Shown: positions 1 through 11,251, counted from the first letter of the stretch. The stretch is DNA of 64,000 bases from Morinoia aosen (GCA_030386875.1 CM059563.1:16014001-16078000); one strand, 5' to 3'. Program-made: numbers and translations. The notes: generated from the sequence alone by a model not told the origin.

Positions 1-888
1 TCAAGGTGATTACTAAAAATCTAAGAGGTTGTTTTTTGATAAGTTGAATAGAAATTTTTTCATTACCATGTAAAGAAATAAAAGTAAATTTTTTCTGCTT
101 TAAATTCAAACTTTGAAAAAATTTTTTCGAAGCGATATCAAAAACTGAATCTGAAATTTGTAGACCAATTCATTGCGAATCAAACAAAAAGAACTAATCG
201 TCTCTATGTACAATATTGACTAAGAAATTAGATTTTTTAGCAATTTCCCTTTGAGAAGGCAAAGGGGGAGCAAATTTTATCATTGGCATCATTGAGGGGT
301 AGTATAGGCAAATTTTAAAGATTTTAGGGCTCGGAACGTCCATTCGAATGTTCTAAACATGTTGTATATCCCTCCAAGCTTATTTCTCTCCTGAATTATT
401 TTTTATTGAGTTTTGAAATTTCAAGAGAAAAAACCCTTCGGTGGCCATTAAATGTGTTCGTCTACTGATTCTTAGATATTAAATTTTTAATTTCAGTGAG
501 TGCATTAAAATCAATATCAACCGATTAGGTAAATAAAATAATCTAAACTATCCTAAGTACACCTAAAAAAAATAACTTAACTTAACTTTGCCATACTGAC
601 ACTGATGGTTTTTAGCCAAAATGACAGCATGTGTTCCGTATAAGCCTTACACCAGAAGATTCATATCAAAACTGCTGTGAATGCTATTCCTACCTGAACA
701 TAATTTATGCTATTTCTCAAAAACTAAACATTTGCTGGCTCAATATCATTTGTGTAAAATGTCTTGAAATATCTTCAATTGCCTAAATGTGGTAACAAAA
801 TTTTGAAAATTGACAACAGTAAAATCAATATTGGCTGTAGATTTTACCCATCTTTATATATTCCAAATTAAGTATTAAAATTTTCCAA
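1..888. other. Non-coding, AT-rich; solo repeat arm inside
   Basis: No exon or long open frame is recognisable. The stretch around 430-530 matches the right arm of the foldback element at 1,199-1,662, so it is a solo or truncated arm of that family. The rest shows no structure that I can name. Confidence 0.5.
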
Positions 889-1198
889 ACCCCTCAGGGG
901 GATGCAACTAATGTATCTATAGGAATTTACACTCCCAGGGGGAAGATGTGAGGACCTGAGATAGGCTTTCCTTCTGGTGAAATAAAACTTTTATTTTTGT
1001 TTAGTTAAGGACCATCTTTTTTTGTTCACTGCTGTCCTGTTTTCAGCACCTCTGACTTTTGACTTCAAAATCTTGTTTCACACCCTTCCTTCTTACCTTA
1101 CTGTTCCTTTGTGCATGGGATCCTTTATGCATAGATTCCACGTTCCCTACTCCATACTAAATGGTGCCTTCATCCTTCCTCTCTTTATACATCTTTAT
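889..1198 (+). repeat. 350-bp dispersed repeat, copy 1
   Basis: First of about 20 copies of one family in the window. In this orientation the family begins with a short CCCCTCAGGGGG palindrome and an ATACAAC...GTATC stretch. Next comes a conserved 'GAGGNCCNGAGCTGAGAG' segment, then CACTGCTGTCCTG and TCCATACTAAATGGTGCC. It ends near GTGGTTAGGGAGGCTTAAAC, followed in many copies by short (TAATC)-type runs. The tail suggests a short non-LTR/SINE-like retroelement, but I see no clear pol III A/B boxes, so the class is open. This copy loses its last part at the foldback element. Confidence 0.75.
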
Positions 1199-1662
1199 TG
1201 GGTCATAATGGAGTTCAATGCACTCACGGGAATGAAAAATTCTGTGTCAAAGAATCACTAAAAGAATTCATTTAAAAACGTTTTACAAGAATGACATTCT
1301 GCTTGCTGATGCATTATTTTCGAGATATAACAATAATTACGTTCAGATAGGAATAACATATCGGTTTGGATAAGTTAAAGGTAAGCTATTTTAGGTTGAT
1401 TTATGTTATTTTAGGTTAGTTTATTTAATTAACCTAACCTCGCCCGTCGTTACATCAACACTGTATAACAGCATATTTACGTGTCTGTTCCTTCACTTCT
1501 ATGTACGACGTTCCTATAACTTCAAAGTTGTATAATTCAAAAATTACACATCAGTGAGCAGAATGTCATTCTTGTAAAATGTTTTAAATGTGTTCCTTTA
1601 GTGATTCTTTCGAATGGAATTTTTAATTTCTGTGAAAGGATTAAACACAATATTGACCACAT
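1199..1662. mobile_element. Foldback/MITE with about 115-bp inverted arms
   Basis: The left arm (about 1,199-1,315) and right arm (about 1,545-1,662) are reverse complements with modest divergence. For example, TTTACAAGAATGACATTCTG at the left pairs with its complement at 1,558-1,577. A TTAA lies inside each arm at 1,273 and 1,584, so the unit may be a smaller TTAA-flanked MITE nested in a larger inverted repeat. The loop contains TTTAGGTTAGTTT and its near complement TTAACCTAACC. Confidence 0.7.
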
Positions 1663-2252
1663 CAATTTCCTTCCATAATTTTCATTACCTTGGTACAGAA
1701 CCAACAGCAGATATATGCTTGATCCAGCTGATTTTTTTATTTGATTAAAATTTGTCTAACTGAAATGAAAAAATTGTTTGAATTATGTTCTTGGGTATTT
1801 TAAGATGTTGGTTACAGTTGAATTTTATACTTCAGCTTGAAAAAACAAGCTATTTTCCATCTTACTCATTGTATTCTTATGGGTTCTTTTAGACTTCAGA
1901 AAGAATTGAAAGGTAGAAGTATGATACATAATCTGACAAAAATCTAATTATATAATTAACAACTCGGTCATTTATGAGGTTTATTTAACACTTTGATGGC
2001 GATGTGCGCCACCGGTGGTACGCAGGGCAATTTTCATAATGCTGCTGACCAATTAGTAGGAGGGATGGAAAAAACCCTGGGTTTTTCAAAAAACCCAACC
2101 CATCTGGGTTTTTTGGGGTAATTTTTTTTGGGTTAAATTCGTTTTTTGGGGTTATATTGTTTTTTGGGTGCTTTATTGGGTTTTTCGTAATACCTGTTTT
2201 TATTTAATAAAGTTATTCACACAGCTCCAGTTGCCTCTATTTCAAATTCATA

Positions 2253-3071
2253 TAGTGGTACCTCGATACTCGACCGCCTCTATACTCGACCAAATCGGTT
2301 TTCGACCAAAAAATTCGAGTAGAAAATGCTTCGGATCGCAAACAGATTTTTGGTACTCGACTAGCCGAGTCGACCCGATCGCGCTCCTCGGCCAGCGGGT
2401 AAGCGTCAGTTCGACTCTGACAGTGAGCGGAGTAAGACGTGCGCAGTTTGTTCGAGTACTGTATTTCTTTCCAGATTTAAACTTTTTGTGTTGTTCTAGC
2501 CCTTAATTATGGGTACAAAGAAAGACAGTGATAAGGGGAAGGCAAAGAGGAAAATAGTGAGGAGCACTATTGAACTGAAGAAGGAAATTATTGTAAAATA
2601 TGAAAGTGGTGTACGAGTGTCCGACCTCGCGTCGCAGTACGAAATGGCAAAATCAACCATTTCCACTATCTTGAAGCATAAGGAAGTGTTAAAGAAAGCT
2701 GATGTTGCAATGGGAGTGACAGGAATTAGTAAGCAAAGGCCTCAGATAATGGAAGAAATGGAGAAGTTGCTTCTTATCTTCATCAAGGAAAAGATGTTGG
2801 CAGGGGACAGCATTAGTGAAGCTTTCATCTGCGAAAAAGCTCTTCAAATTTACGAAGAGCTTTTGTTATCAGGTACTGCTTGTGCAAATTTACGTCTTCA
2901 TTGTTGTTTAGATACACGTTCTTATAATATTTTAGGTATTTTTCCTAATGGTAAGAACAGATTAAATTACTTTCCATTATTTCTTATGGGAAAATTGGTT
3001 TTGTGTTCGAACAAATCAGTTCTCGACCACCACCTCAGAACGGATTATGGTCGAGTACCGAGGTACCACTG
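2253..3071 (+). mobile_element. Tigger/pogo-type DNA transposon, internally deleted
   Basis: The terminal inverted repeats read (C/T)AGTGGTACCTCGRTACTCG at both ends and are flanked by TA (2,251-2,252 and 3,072-3,073), the standard Tc1/mariner-pogo target site. Only the start of a transposase remains, at 2,509-2,880; downstream the frame runs into unrelated sequence up to the right TIR. It is therefore a short derivative of about 819 bp that could move only if supplied in trans. Confidence 0.85.
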
Positions 3072-3087
3072 TATATACACTAATTGA
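2509..3087 (+). pseudogene. Tigger transposase N-terminal fragment
   Basis: ATG at 2,509 opens a Lys-rich start followed by a CENP-B/pogo-type helix-turn-helix, with 'KYESGVRVSDLASQYEMAKS' and 'TISTILKHKE' at about residues 30-65. A second DNA-binding helix region follows ('EKLLLIFIKEKMLAGDSISE', about 85-110). The DDE catalytic domain that should follow is absent: after about residue 125 the frame shows no family similarity and it stops just beyond the right TIR. The fragment could bind DNA but could not catalyse transposition. The match to the Tigger/TIGD/JRK family is from memory of the motif layout. Confidence 0.75.
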
Positions 3088-3757
3088 GTAAATATTGTTA
3101 TTTGATTACTTTATTTCCAAGAATGTATTACATTATTATATAAATTATTGCCTTATGTGAACATTTTATGAATTAAGTTTGACCATCACTATTACCATTT
3201 ATCAATTACCAATAAGTTTAAAAACAAGTCAAATTTAAATAACAATAATAAAACCCTCAAAAAAAAACAAAAAACACGTTATTTAGTGTTTTTTTTTTGG
3301 GTGGGTTTTTTGTATGCCAACCCTGACCAGTAGTAACAAACTCAATTTTCATAAATACTTAATCAAAACAAAATGAAGGCATGATCCAGTTCATGTTTGC
3401 TATTTTCAACATTGTTTACTACCATTAACTTTGAATTTGAGTTGAATATTGAACTCGAGTTTCACCTGCCACATTCTAAGTGTTAATATAAGTTGAGAAA
3501 ATTTGATTATCGCAGTGTAAAATTTGGTGCTCACATGTGTTGAATTAACAAAAGATGAATTATTTGCTAGAGGAATTCAAAACTTGAGATATTGTTATAA
3601 TGTTTATTTTGAAGGATTATGTACTAAACTTGGATTTGATTTCATTAATCTTGAAAACTTTATCCACTTAATATATTTTGATTCATCTTTTTACTATTTT
3701 GATGCATAATACTGTCTATATAACACATTTTTTCCTATTCATTTTCTTGTTTGTTAT

Positions 3758-5455
3758 CTCCTCATGGGTTATAAACTGATGTATCTAGGGGAATTAGCAT
3801 TTTTTGGAGAAAATATGTGAAATTCTGAGCTAAAGGTTGGGTAGGCCTTTTTTTGTATGTAGTAGAATATGATTTTGTTTAGTTATGGACCATCTTTCTT
3901 GGTCCATTGCTGTCCTGTATGTTGGCAACAACTACTTTCTCGTTGAACTTTTACTTTGTTTCAAGCACTTTGTTAAGGAGATCGTCCCACTTTTTCAACT
4001 TTTTTCGTCCGATTCGTTTGAAAATTGGCCAGTATATGTATTTTGTAAAAGTAAACCTTTTTTACTCCTGTCACTTTTTCGATTTAAGGCTTAGTTTTTT
4101 TTTTTTGAAAAATTAGTTTTTTGGTATATTTTATGGATATTTCAAAATGCTACTCGTCTTCGAGTTTTGATGCTAGAACGAAACCAAAGACAGTTTTAGA
4201 ATACTTGGAACATTCCTAACACACTCAGATGGGCTTTTTTTCAAATTCATTTTTTTTTTAAATTTTTCAAAATTTCTAGAAACAACAGTAATTTTTTGGG
4301 TTTAGAGCTATGTATTTTTTCGAAAAATTTGTATTTGGTAAAAAGCCCATTTGAGTGTGTTAGGAATGTTCCAAGGATTCTTAAACTGTCTTTGGTTTTG
4401 TTCTAGCATCAAAACTCGAAGACGAGTAGCATTTTGAATGTTGAAAGTTAGAAGTGTTGGGTATAAGCATAAAACGAAATTTTTGTCAAAGTGTAATATA
4501 ATGAAGAATTTATGTAATTGAATGCAGTTTTAATTTTATTTCGATAATTTCCATACATAACTTCATATTCACACTGTGAATTGTGATTTCCTAACCAAAA
4601 AAATGAAAAATTTTTTTTTCTTTTTTCACATAAATGACATTTTCTTATTTTCAGTCTGATTCTTATGAAATTTGACTATGATATGTAACTTTTGAAAAGA
4701 AACACAGTTTCATCAATTCATTTTTTTGATTTAGGCCTTAGTTTTTGAAAAAAAATTGACATATTGGTTTTTAGGTAGTGATATTTCACTGATATTGATA
4801 TTTCAAGACATATCTTCTCATTCAGTTTTGATGCTAGAACAAAACCAAAGACAGTTTTAGAATCCATGGAACATTCCTAACAAGCTCAAATGAGCTTTTT
4901 TCCATTTCTCATTTGTTCTCTTTTTATATGGGGTTGAAATGGGCTCAAAAATTAAAGACTTAGGTGCTTTTTCACTGATATTGATATTTCAAAATGCTAC
5001 TCGTCATCGAGTTTTGATGCTAGAACAAAAACAAAGACAGTTTTAGAATCCTTGGAACATTCCAAACAAGCTCAAATGTTTTTTTTTCTATTTCTCATTT
5101 GTTCTCTTTTTATATGGGGTTGAAATAGGCTCAAAGTTGAAGATTTTGGTCCCCTTACCCTCCCCCTGGGGGGGGGGGGAAACTATTGTCCGTAGCGCCA
5201 TAAAATTTTAGGACCGAATAGTCCACCACCTAAGGGTTTTTTTCCAACAAAAACATGAAAAATTACCACCTGAGTGACAGGGGCCTGGGCCGGCCTGGGA
5301 CGATCTCCTTAAGTCAACATTTCTATGCATCTTGTGCATAGATTTTGCATTCCCTTGGTCCATACTAAATGGTGCCTTCTTCCTTCCTTCCATTTGAATG
5401 CCTCTGTTGTGGTAGATGATGCTTGGACTAGCTTCTAATCTTGTGTTTGTCCTCA
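3758..5455 (+). repeat. 350-bp dispersed repeat, copy 2, split
   Basis: The first part is 3,758-3,972 and the last part 5,313-5,455. The 'ATGCATCTTGTGCATAG' and 'CCATACTAAATGGTGCC' landmarks resume directly after the inserted TTAA element (3,977-5,308). Confidence 0.75.
3977..5308. mobile_element. TTAA-flanked MITE (family T2), copy 1, with internal 95-bp repeats
   Basis: TTAA at 3,973-3,976 and 5,309-5,312. The ends are GGAGATCGTCCCA and its reverse complement. Inside are four copies of a ~95-bp unit (landmark TTTGATGCTAGAACAAAACC) at about 4,140-4,230, 4,341-4,437 (inverted), 4,800-4,892 and 4,985-5,078. The first two form a large hairpin. There is no coding frame. A second T2 element lies at 48,414-49,256. 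Confidence 0.8.
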
Positions 5456-5959
5456 TTTTGTATAATTTGATAGCAAAAATAACACATTAGATAATTTTAT
5501 TGGTAAAAACTTGTTTTTGTTGTGAAAGCATGTAATATGTGCAATAATCAAACATATTGTATTGCACTGATCATATTTCCTTCATTCATTTGATACATTG
5601 TCTTTCAGAAAGAGTTGAACTTGCAAGTGACTGTCTGGCTGAATTTTGAAAAATTTTTCTTTAATTTTTTATCTTACATGCAAGGTTTCTTATTTCTAAC
5701 CAAATTATCTACCAAAAAGTTTCATCAATCATTCACCAGTTGGACTTATTGTTAGTGTTTGGTAAAGATGGTGCTTGTGAATTTATTTTTCATTAGCTGT
5801 TCTTAATTTTATAATTTAATCAGTTGTGTTAAAAGCATTAAGTACTATCATATAAATAATTTGTTACTAATTTGCTAAATCATGCATGAATTTTGTTCCA
5901 CTTGATGTTTCATTGTTTGTTTCCTTAATGCATTTCACAAATACAGTGCTGATATGTTC

Positions 5960-6101
5960 TCTTATTTTTTTTTTTGGAAAAATTAGTTTTTTGATATATT
6001 TTATGGACATTTCAAAATGCTACTCGTCTTTGAGTTTTGATGCTAGAACAAAACCAAAGACAGTTTTAGAATACTTGGAACATTCCTAACACACTCAGAT
6101 G
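5960..6101 (+). repeat. Solo copy of the T2 internal unit
   Basis: It matches 4,094-4,222 of the T2 element from the T-rich run through the GATGCTAGAAC landmark to ACACACTCAGATG, without the T2 ends. It is a fragment or an independent insertion. Confidence 0.7.
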
Positions 6102-6982
6102 TGTGCATTTTCTCTCTTGTTATAGATCTTGGTTGTAGAATATACTATTAAAGAATTAAATTCCATTTTTATATGTTAGCCTTTTTTTCCAATTTTTTAA
6201 GTATGCAAGCACAATTAACTATTGCACAAAAAGCCTAGAATTTTCCCTAGCCCTTCACTTTTCTTGTGCCAATAAATTAAGCACCTAAGTAGTCATAAAT
6301 CAAAGAGGTAAATGTGTTTGCTCACCATGCTGTGGGGAATATTGATTTCATTCCATTGTATTGGAAAATAGATCATCTGGGATGTGTGCTGGGTTTAAAG
6401 TCATGTTTGTTTTACTGGTTTTACAAGGAGCAGTGAGCAGCTTAATGAAAGAGTGATTAAAATAGAAAATGGTAATTGCAACCTTGAACATATTGTTTTT
6501 AATTGTTTAAGTGTTGTTGAATGTCTTATGAAGATTTTCTATGTAAGAATTATTCAGAGGCAAAATGACTGTCCACTAATAAGCATAATGAATGTATTTT
6601 AAATTGTATAATTGTGTTGAAAAGCAGTGTACATGTTTGTGACCTAGATTTTGCTTTTGACATTAACCAATTGAAACATGCTATTATGGAATGAATTTCA
6701 TTTGATAAAGCATAGTGATCAATGTGGTGATTCAAAAGTATAAGATTGTTGATATTTGTACATGTTGTTTTAAAATAAGCTTTAAAATATTGGCTATGCA
6801 TTTGATATAGGTACTACTTCAATCATGTTAACACAAGAAATTTGTTAACATGATTGGATTGGAAAAGTAATTGTAAATTGGAAGATAGACACTGTAATGC
6901 ACTTTGTACCTACTTGGCACTTTAAACTAGTAATGTTCAACTTTAAACTAGTAATGCATTTGCATGTGTTTCAAATGTGTTT

Positions 6983-7020
6983 CCATCATTCCATGTTTCA
7001 AATGAAACATGGAATGATGG
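6983..7020. repeat. Perfect 17-bp hairpin
   Basis: CCATCATTCCATGTTTC and its exact complement are separated by AAAT. A smaller hairpin (ATCATGTTAACA/TGTTAACATGAT) lies at about 6,822-6,855. Both are in the intron upstream of the Fsn exon; function unknown. Confidence 0.7.
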
Positions 7021-7820
7021 GTGCTGTAATTTTATTTTTTTTAGATTATCAAAAAATGACAATCATTAATTGATCATGTGAATTTAAACATTACATGTTC
7101 TTTACAGAAGGTTTTCTGACACCTGTTTCACATGGTTGAACATTGCACACATGATATTTTTAGGGCTTTAGTGTGCAAAAATGATACAAGAATGATACAA
7201 GTTATGCATTGTCATATTGTCATATTCCAGATAAACATTGTTGGATATGTTTGTGATATATCTTGAAAATACTAAATTGTTGTTTGAAATTTTGTAAAAC
7301 CTTCTTAAAATTTTTGAGTGGAAATTATAATGACTGAGCTGGAAAATAGAGGGTTAGGGGCTTAGAATGAACAAAAAAAAATGTTATTAGATAGAATATA
7401 TTTTGATTAACAGGTTTTTGATCTATTCATCTTGGAATTGAAACACTTTAAAAATGAGTAATCCCATGTTTTGTGTTGTATATAAGTGCTACATTGATAA
7501 CTTACGAGAAATACACATGTCTTTGAAGGTATACAAGTATGTACTTTATTGGATATGCCCTTTATAAGAAAATATGATCACTTATCCCTAGTGTAATCTC
7601 CAACAGTTAAAAAAAAAAGAAGTGGCATACTGGGTCCATATTAATGAGTTGAATACTATTGAACATGTGAGTTTTTAAAATGGCCAATGCAATTGGCCAA
7701 TGTATTGATAAAACGTTACTTTTTTCAATAATCTCTGTTGGAGGACGTGCTGCTGCTTTGAAGAGCCTCAAGTAAAATATAATCAGTTGAACAATGTGTC
7801 ATGCCACTATTCCATTTCAG

Positions 7821-7911
7821 GTTGGTGAGAGAATACGAGTAATTTTGGACTGTGATGACAACACCCTCTCGTTTGAGAAGAATTACGAATTTCTTGGTGT
7901 TGCATTTCGAG
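7821..7911 (+). CDS. Fsn: Fsn (F-box/SPRY protein 1, FBXO45 orthologue), penultimate coding exon
   Basis: The exon encodes 30 residues of the SPRY domain starting '[20 protein letters not shown]' and ending 'FLGVAFRG'. It starts after TTCCATTTCAG in phase 0 and ends in phase 1 before GTAAGA. In the family, Fsn/FBXO45 is the substrate-recognition subunit of an SCF-like ubiquitin ligase with the RING protein Highwire/PHR and controls synaptic growth at the neuromuscular junction; the SPRY domain binds substrates. The match to known insect Fsn is nearly residue for residue, as remembered. Upstream exons (F-box and first part of SPRY, expected to end '...NAPKYQ') were not found in 1-7,820, so they must lie left of the window. 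The exon sits in a CpG-poor block. Confidence 0.95.
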
Positions 7912-8197
7912 GTAAGATGTTTTTGTGTGGCAGTTAGATGTTGTATTAAATGCTGTAAGTGCTATTGGGTTGAATTGTAAGGAACTTCAAAATTTCAATT
8001 TAAGAAAAGCCTGATGTAATGAAACATTTCAAGTCTTTTAACCTCAGCCTGAAATTATTTTGTTAGTACAATTGCTTGATGGTAATTTTTGCATCAATAG
8101 TTTACAGTATGCATTCCTGTTTGAAGCAAATGTTTGTTCAGTTATCCATGAATGAAGTTATCTCGTTATGACTAAAATTACTCATGACCCGACACAC

Positions 8198-8320
8198 CTC
8201 AGGGCAATATAGCTATCGTATCTAGGGGAATTAGCTCACCCAGAGGGAAAATGTGAGGTCTCTAGCTGAGAGTTAGGTAGGCCTTTTTTTTATTGATGTG
8301 GAATGGGTTCTTGTTTCATT
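8198..8320 (+). repeat. 350-bp dispersed repeat, copy 3, partial
   Basis: Keeps only the first third of the family (CCTCAGGG..., GTATCTAGGGGAATTAGC, CTGAGAGTTAGGTAGGCC). Confidence 0.65.
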
Positions 8321-8548
8321 GTACTGTTCAAATCCTGTTCAAAGAAAGATTAATCTCCCAATAGTCAAGCAACATGCATAAATGTTTATTTTTTAAGAAA
8401 AATATTTAGCCCTAATTTGGTGTGTCTATTATTGTTATGAGTGGTGTATTGATGTTTGTTTATATTTGGGTAGTTTTGCCATGTTGGCAGAATTAGATTT
8501 TTTACATTGTCAGTCTTCACTTGCCAGCATACCATGAGACTGTGGATC

Positions 8549-8690
8549 TTGTCTGGATTTATAGCTGTGCTTTTGAAAATCAGCATGCCAAAGAAAAGGG
8601 GCTTATCAGGATTTACAGCTGCAATTTTAGCCTTCAGCATGTCAAAAAAGGGGGGGGGGTTCTTGTCTGGATTTATAGCTGGTGATAAGT
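8549..8690. repeat. Tandem repeat, about 60-65 bp, 2.3 copies
   Basis: The unit begins CTTGTCTGGATTTATAGCTG and ends CAGCATGYCAAARAAAAGGGG. The units are diverged by several bases and the second ends in a run of G. Confidence 0.65.
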
Positions 8691-9270
8691 AAGCTTAAGA
8701 GAATGTGAGTCTTATTTGGATCTACGTCTGTGTTTTTGGGAACTTGTTGCATTGAATTTCGTTTTTCCTTTTGTGTTCTGTCAGTGAGAAAGAAGAGGGC
8801 TACTGGTTATGAGCAGGTTCCATCTGTTCAGGTGTGTGCATTTTCTCTCCATGTCATATCTTTCTGTGGGTGAATTAGGTGGCATTTTTTATAGTCCAAA
8901 TGAAAATATGAGAGTGAAAGTAAATAAGTAAAAATTAGTTGTAACAATGTTTGTTATGGGTTTCTACCCATCATCAGCAAAGAAATAAGTTCATATTTTT
9001 TGTAACTTCAAGGCTCACAGAAACAATGCATTATAAAAAGTGGAACTAAGGCTTTAAAGAAAATTAAATCTAAGTATGTTTTGACACAACGCTGTTTAGG
9101 GGATAGCAATACAGCAATCTGATTTTTAAGTAGTTTGGGTTTAAATAAGAGGTTCTAAAATTCTAAGTTTCAAAGTGTTCAATGCATGCTTCAATATTCC
9201 AAATTGACATGAATCAGGTGAGATGTCACAAAAAATGAACTGTTGAATGACGTGGGTGTATTATTTGGGT

Positions 9271-9550
9271 CCCCTCATAGGGATACAACTATTGTATCAA
9301 TGGGAATTAGCACTCCCAGGGGGAAAATGCGAGGGCCCGAGCTGAGAGTTAGGTACGACTTCTTTTTGTTGAAAAAAGATATTTTTGTTATGTTAAGGAC
9401 CACCTTTTTGGTTTACTGCTGTCCTGTTTTTCAGCACCTACTACTTTCTTTTTCAACTTTTATATTGTTTCATAAACTTCTTTCTCAACGTACTGTTTCT
9501 TTGCCCCTTCTACATAGATTCTGCATTGCCTTTTCTCCGTACTAAATAGT
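9271..9550 (+). repeat. 350-bp dispersed repeat, copy 4
   Basis: Well-preserved first 280 bp, from CCCCTCATAGGGATACAAC to the 'CCGTACTAAATAG' equivalent of CCATACTAAATGG; the last 70 bp are missing. Confidence 0.75.
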
Positions 9551-9698
9551 CATATTTTGCAAGTTTCATTTAGGGGATATTAGTAAAAAGATTTTCAGAG
9601 TAAAAAACTAAGGAACAATTTCCCATGTTTGTGACGCTGCTGAACCATGTTTGGGACATTGATGTTGAAAACTATGAAACAATTTTCCATGTTATTAC

Positions 9699-10055
9699 TC
9701 TCTGGGATATATAACTATTGTATCTGTTGGAATAAGTGCTCTCGGGGGAAGATGTGAAATGCTTAGCTGTTAGAATAATTATTTGTTATGTTACGGACTA
9801 CCTTTTTTATTCAATGTTGTCCGGTTTTTCATCACTTAATGCTTTCTTATTCAACCCTTTTTGTGTTTAGTTAGAAATATTTATTAACAATAGATTTTCA
9901 TCCATGTGGATCTTGTGTGGGAACACCTATAGTGTATAGATTCCTTGTTCCCTTAACTCCATACTGAATGGTGCCTTCCTCCTTCCTCTGGTTAGAACAC
10001 CTTTGTTGTGGTTAGTGAGGCTTAAACTAACTTATCTTATCTAACCTTAAATCTC
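9699..10055 (+). repeat. 350-bp dispersed repeat, copy 5, full length
   Basis: Diverged but complete, ending ...GTGGTTAGTGAGGCTTAAAC then TTATCTTATCTAACC, a degraded short-repeat tail. Confidence 0.7.
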
Positions 10056-10739
10056 AGTTATTAGTACAGTAAACTTGTAAACTGTTTTTGTGAGCATCCC
10101 ATTCCTTGAAAATCAAACCATCTATAGGGAGTTAAGGTTCTCTAAATATTATGGACTCAAAGTATTTTTAAATTATATAATTTCTATGGTTTTTTACGTT
10201 TTCCATATTTTTGTAGTTAATTGGAAATTTAATTTTACTAAGGTTCACTCAAACTTTGTATGTAACTAATGATGTTATGAAACTCTATATGTTTCTGCTC
10301 ACTTCGTATGAGCAGAAAATTGGAAGTCATTTGAAAAAAGGTTACTAGGAGTGTAAAAAATTAATTCCATTATTTTTTTAAATCGATATTTGATGCAATT
10401 CTTTTGTGAAGATTTTTCATGTTCAATACTTCACAAAAGCAAGAAGGTTACAGAGTGTCGATCCTTCAGAGGGCCAAGAATAGGCAATAGGTTTGGGTTA
10501 GTTAAGTTTGTCTACCCATTGCTGAGGAGACTGGCACTAACAGCAAAATACTATCATTTGGTTCTCTCAGCTATAGAAAGGTCTTTGGGATCTCAGTCTT
10601 CTTTACCCTCTAGTGTTCAGGCCTTCTTTGTCATCTCTTCTTTGTTTTTTTTATTCCTTTTTCTTCTTAAGTTGCTTTTCTTATGCGCTGGGGATCCAGT
10701 GCGGAAACAAACCTTGAGCATAGACACATACTTTGTTTT

Positions 10740-10830
10740 CTAGTCCATAGGTACTTGGTAGTCTCTTCTTTTTTGCTCCTCTGAGACTGATTTTGTTGTG
10801 GTTAGGGAGTCTTAAACTAATAAATATAAA
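10740..10830 (+). repeat. 350-bp dispersed repeat, copy 6, 3' fragment
   Basis: Only the end of the family is clear (TTGTGGTTAGGGAGTCTTAAAC). The preceding 10,460-10,740 may be a heavily decayed body. Confidence 0.5.
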
Positions 10831-11046
10831 AATTACAACTGTCGAACATGAAGTGTTGATGCCAACTATCAGTGAGTCTGGAATTGTGCATGGAGTTTTA
10901 ATTGTCCTTTATATAACGTGAAGTAACTCTCATGCTCTCTTCAGTTATCAAGTTAGAAGTATTTAAATTCAATTGCAGGTAAGTTTTAATCATTTATGCT
11001 GATAAATATTGTCAAGCAAACCCTTCTAATTGTGATTTTTTACCAG

Positions 11047-11144
11047 GTCTTCCTACAAAAATGTCGCTGTACCCTTCAGTGTCGGCAGTGTACGGCAACA
11101 CGGAAGTTTCGATGGTGTATTTAGGACCTCCATTTGACGGGTGA
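11047..11144 (+). CDS. Fsn: Fsn last coding exon
   Basis: Joined in phase to 7,911, this exon completes the SPRY domain: '[20 protein letters not shown]' then '[12 protein letters not shown]' and TGA at 11,142-11,144. The C-terminal '...VYLGxPxDG' is the family's exact end, so the stop is genuine and the protein is not truncated. Unlike the preceding exon, this one is rich in CpG. The 3' UTR boundary is not clear; I found no polyadenylation signal in the first few hundred bases that I could prefer over others. Confidence 0.95.
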
Positions 11145-11251
11145 CGCCCTCAGTGATAGCTTAGTATCCTAGATGCTGGCGTGCGTCCTCTATCGCTCTT
11201 GTGTGCTGCCCGCCTGTTGTTTTTCATGTGAAGTGGGGACAGCGCCATGAT

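Larger units (their letters stand above)
2060..3325. mobile_element. hAT-like MITE inserted in the T1 MITE, itself interrupted
   Basis: Its left end is GAGGGATGG and its right end CCAACCCTG, each followed by T- or G-rich GGGTTTTTT tracts that mirror each other. It is flanked by imperfect 8-bp duplications, attagtag (2,052-2,059) and accagtag (3,326-3,333). An 8-bp target duplication and a CAGGG-like terminus are hAT hallmarks. Removing it restores the T1 sequence seen at 44 kb. It contains the Tigger remnant at 2,253-3,071. Confidence 0.65.
1989..3482. mobile_element. TTAA-flanked MITE (family T1), copy 1, interrupted
   Basis: TTAA lies at 1,985-1,988 and 3,483-3,486. The ends are CACTTTGA... 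and ...CTAAGTG, weak inverted repeats. The flanking parts 1,989-2,059 and 3,326-3,482 together match the uninterrupted copy at 44,183-44,396, including the GCGCCACCGGTGG block and the TTCATAA-TGCTGCTGACC block. A TTAA target site is typical of piggyBac-type transposition. The element is non-coding and is split by the hAT-like MITE. Confidence 0.75.
7912..11046 (+). other. Fsn last intron
   Basis: A 3.1-kb intron with GTAAGA donor and TTTTTTACCAG acceptor. It holds 350-bp repeat copies 3-6 and a short tandem repeat at 8,549-8,690. It is CpG-poor like the preceding intron. Confidence 0.85.

Noticed and set aside
1385-1440. Telomere-like TTAGGT/ACCTAACC repeats.
   Set aside because: Too few and irregular; part of the foldback element's loop.
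1-7820. Upstream Fsn exons (F-box, first SPRY half).
   Set aside because: Searched for the conserved peptides by eye and found none; they must lie outside the window.
8784-8830. Exon-like stretch in the Fsn intron (good acceptor TTCTGTCAG, donor GTGTGT, open in one phase).
   Set aside because: It would enter in phase 1 and leave in phase 0, breaking the SPRY frame into the last exon, and known Fsn joins these two exons directly.
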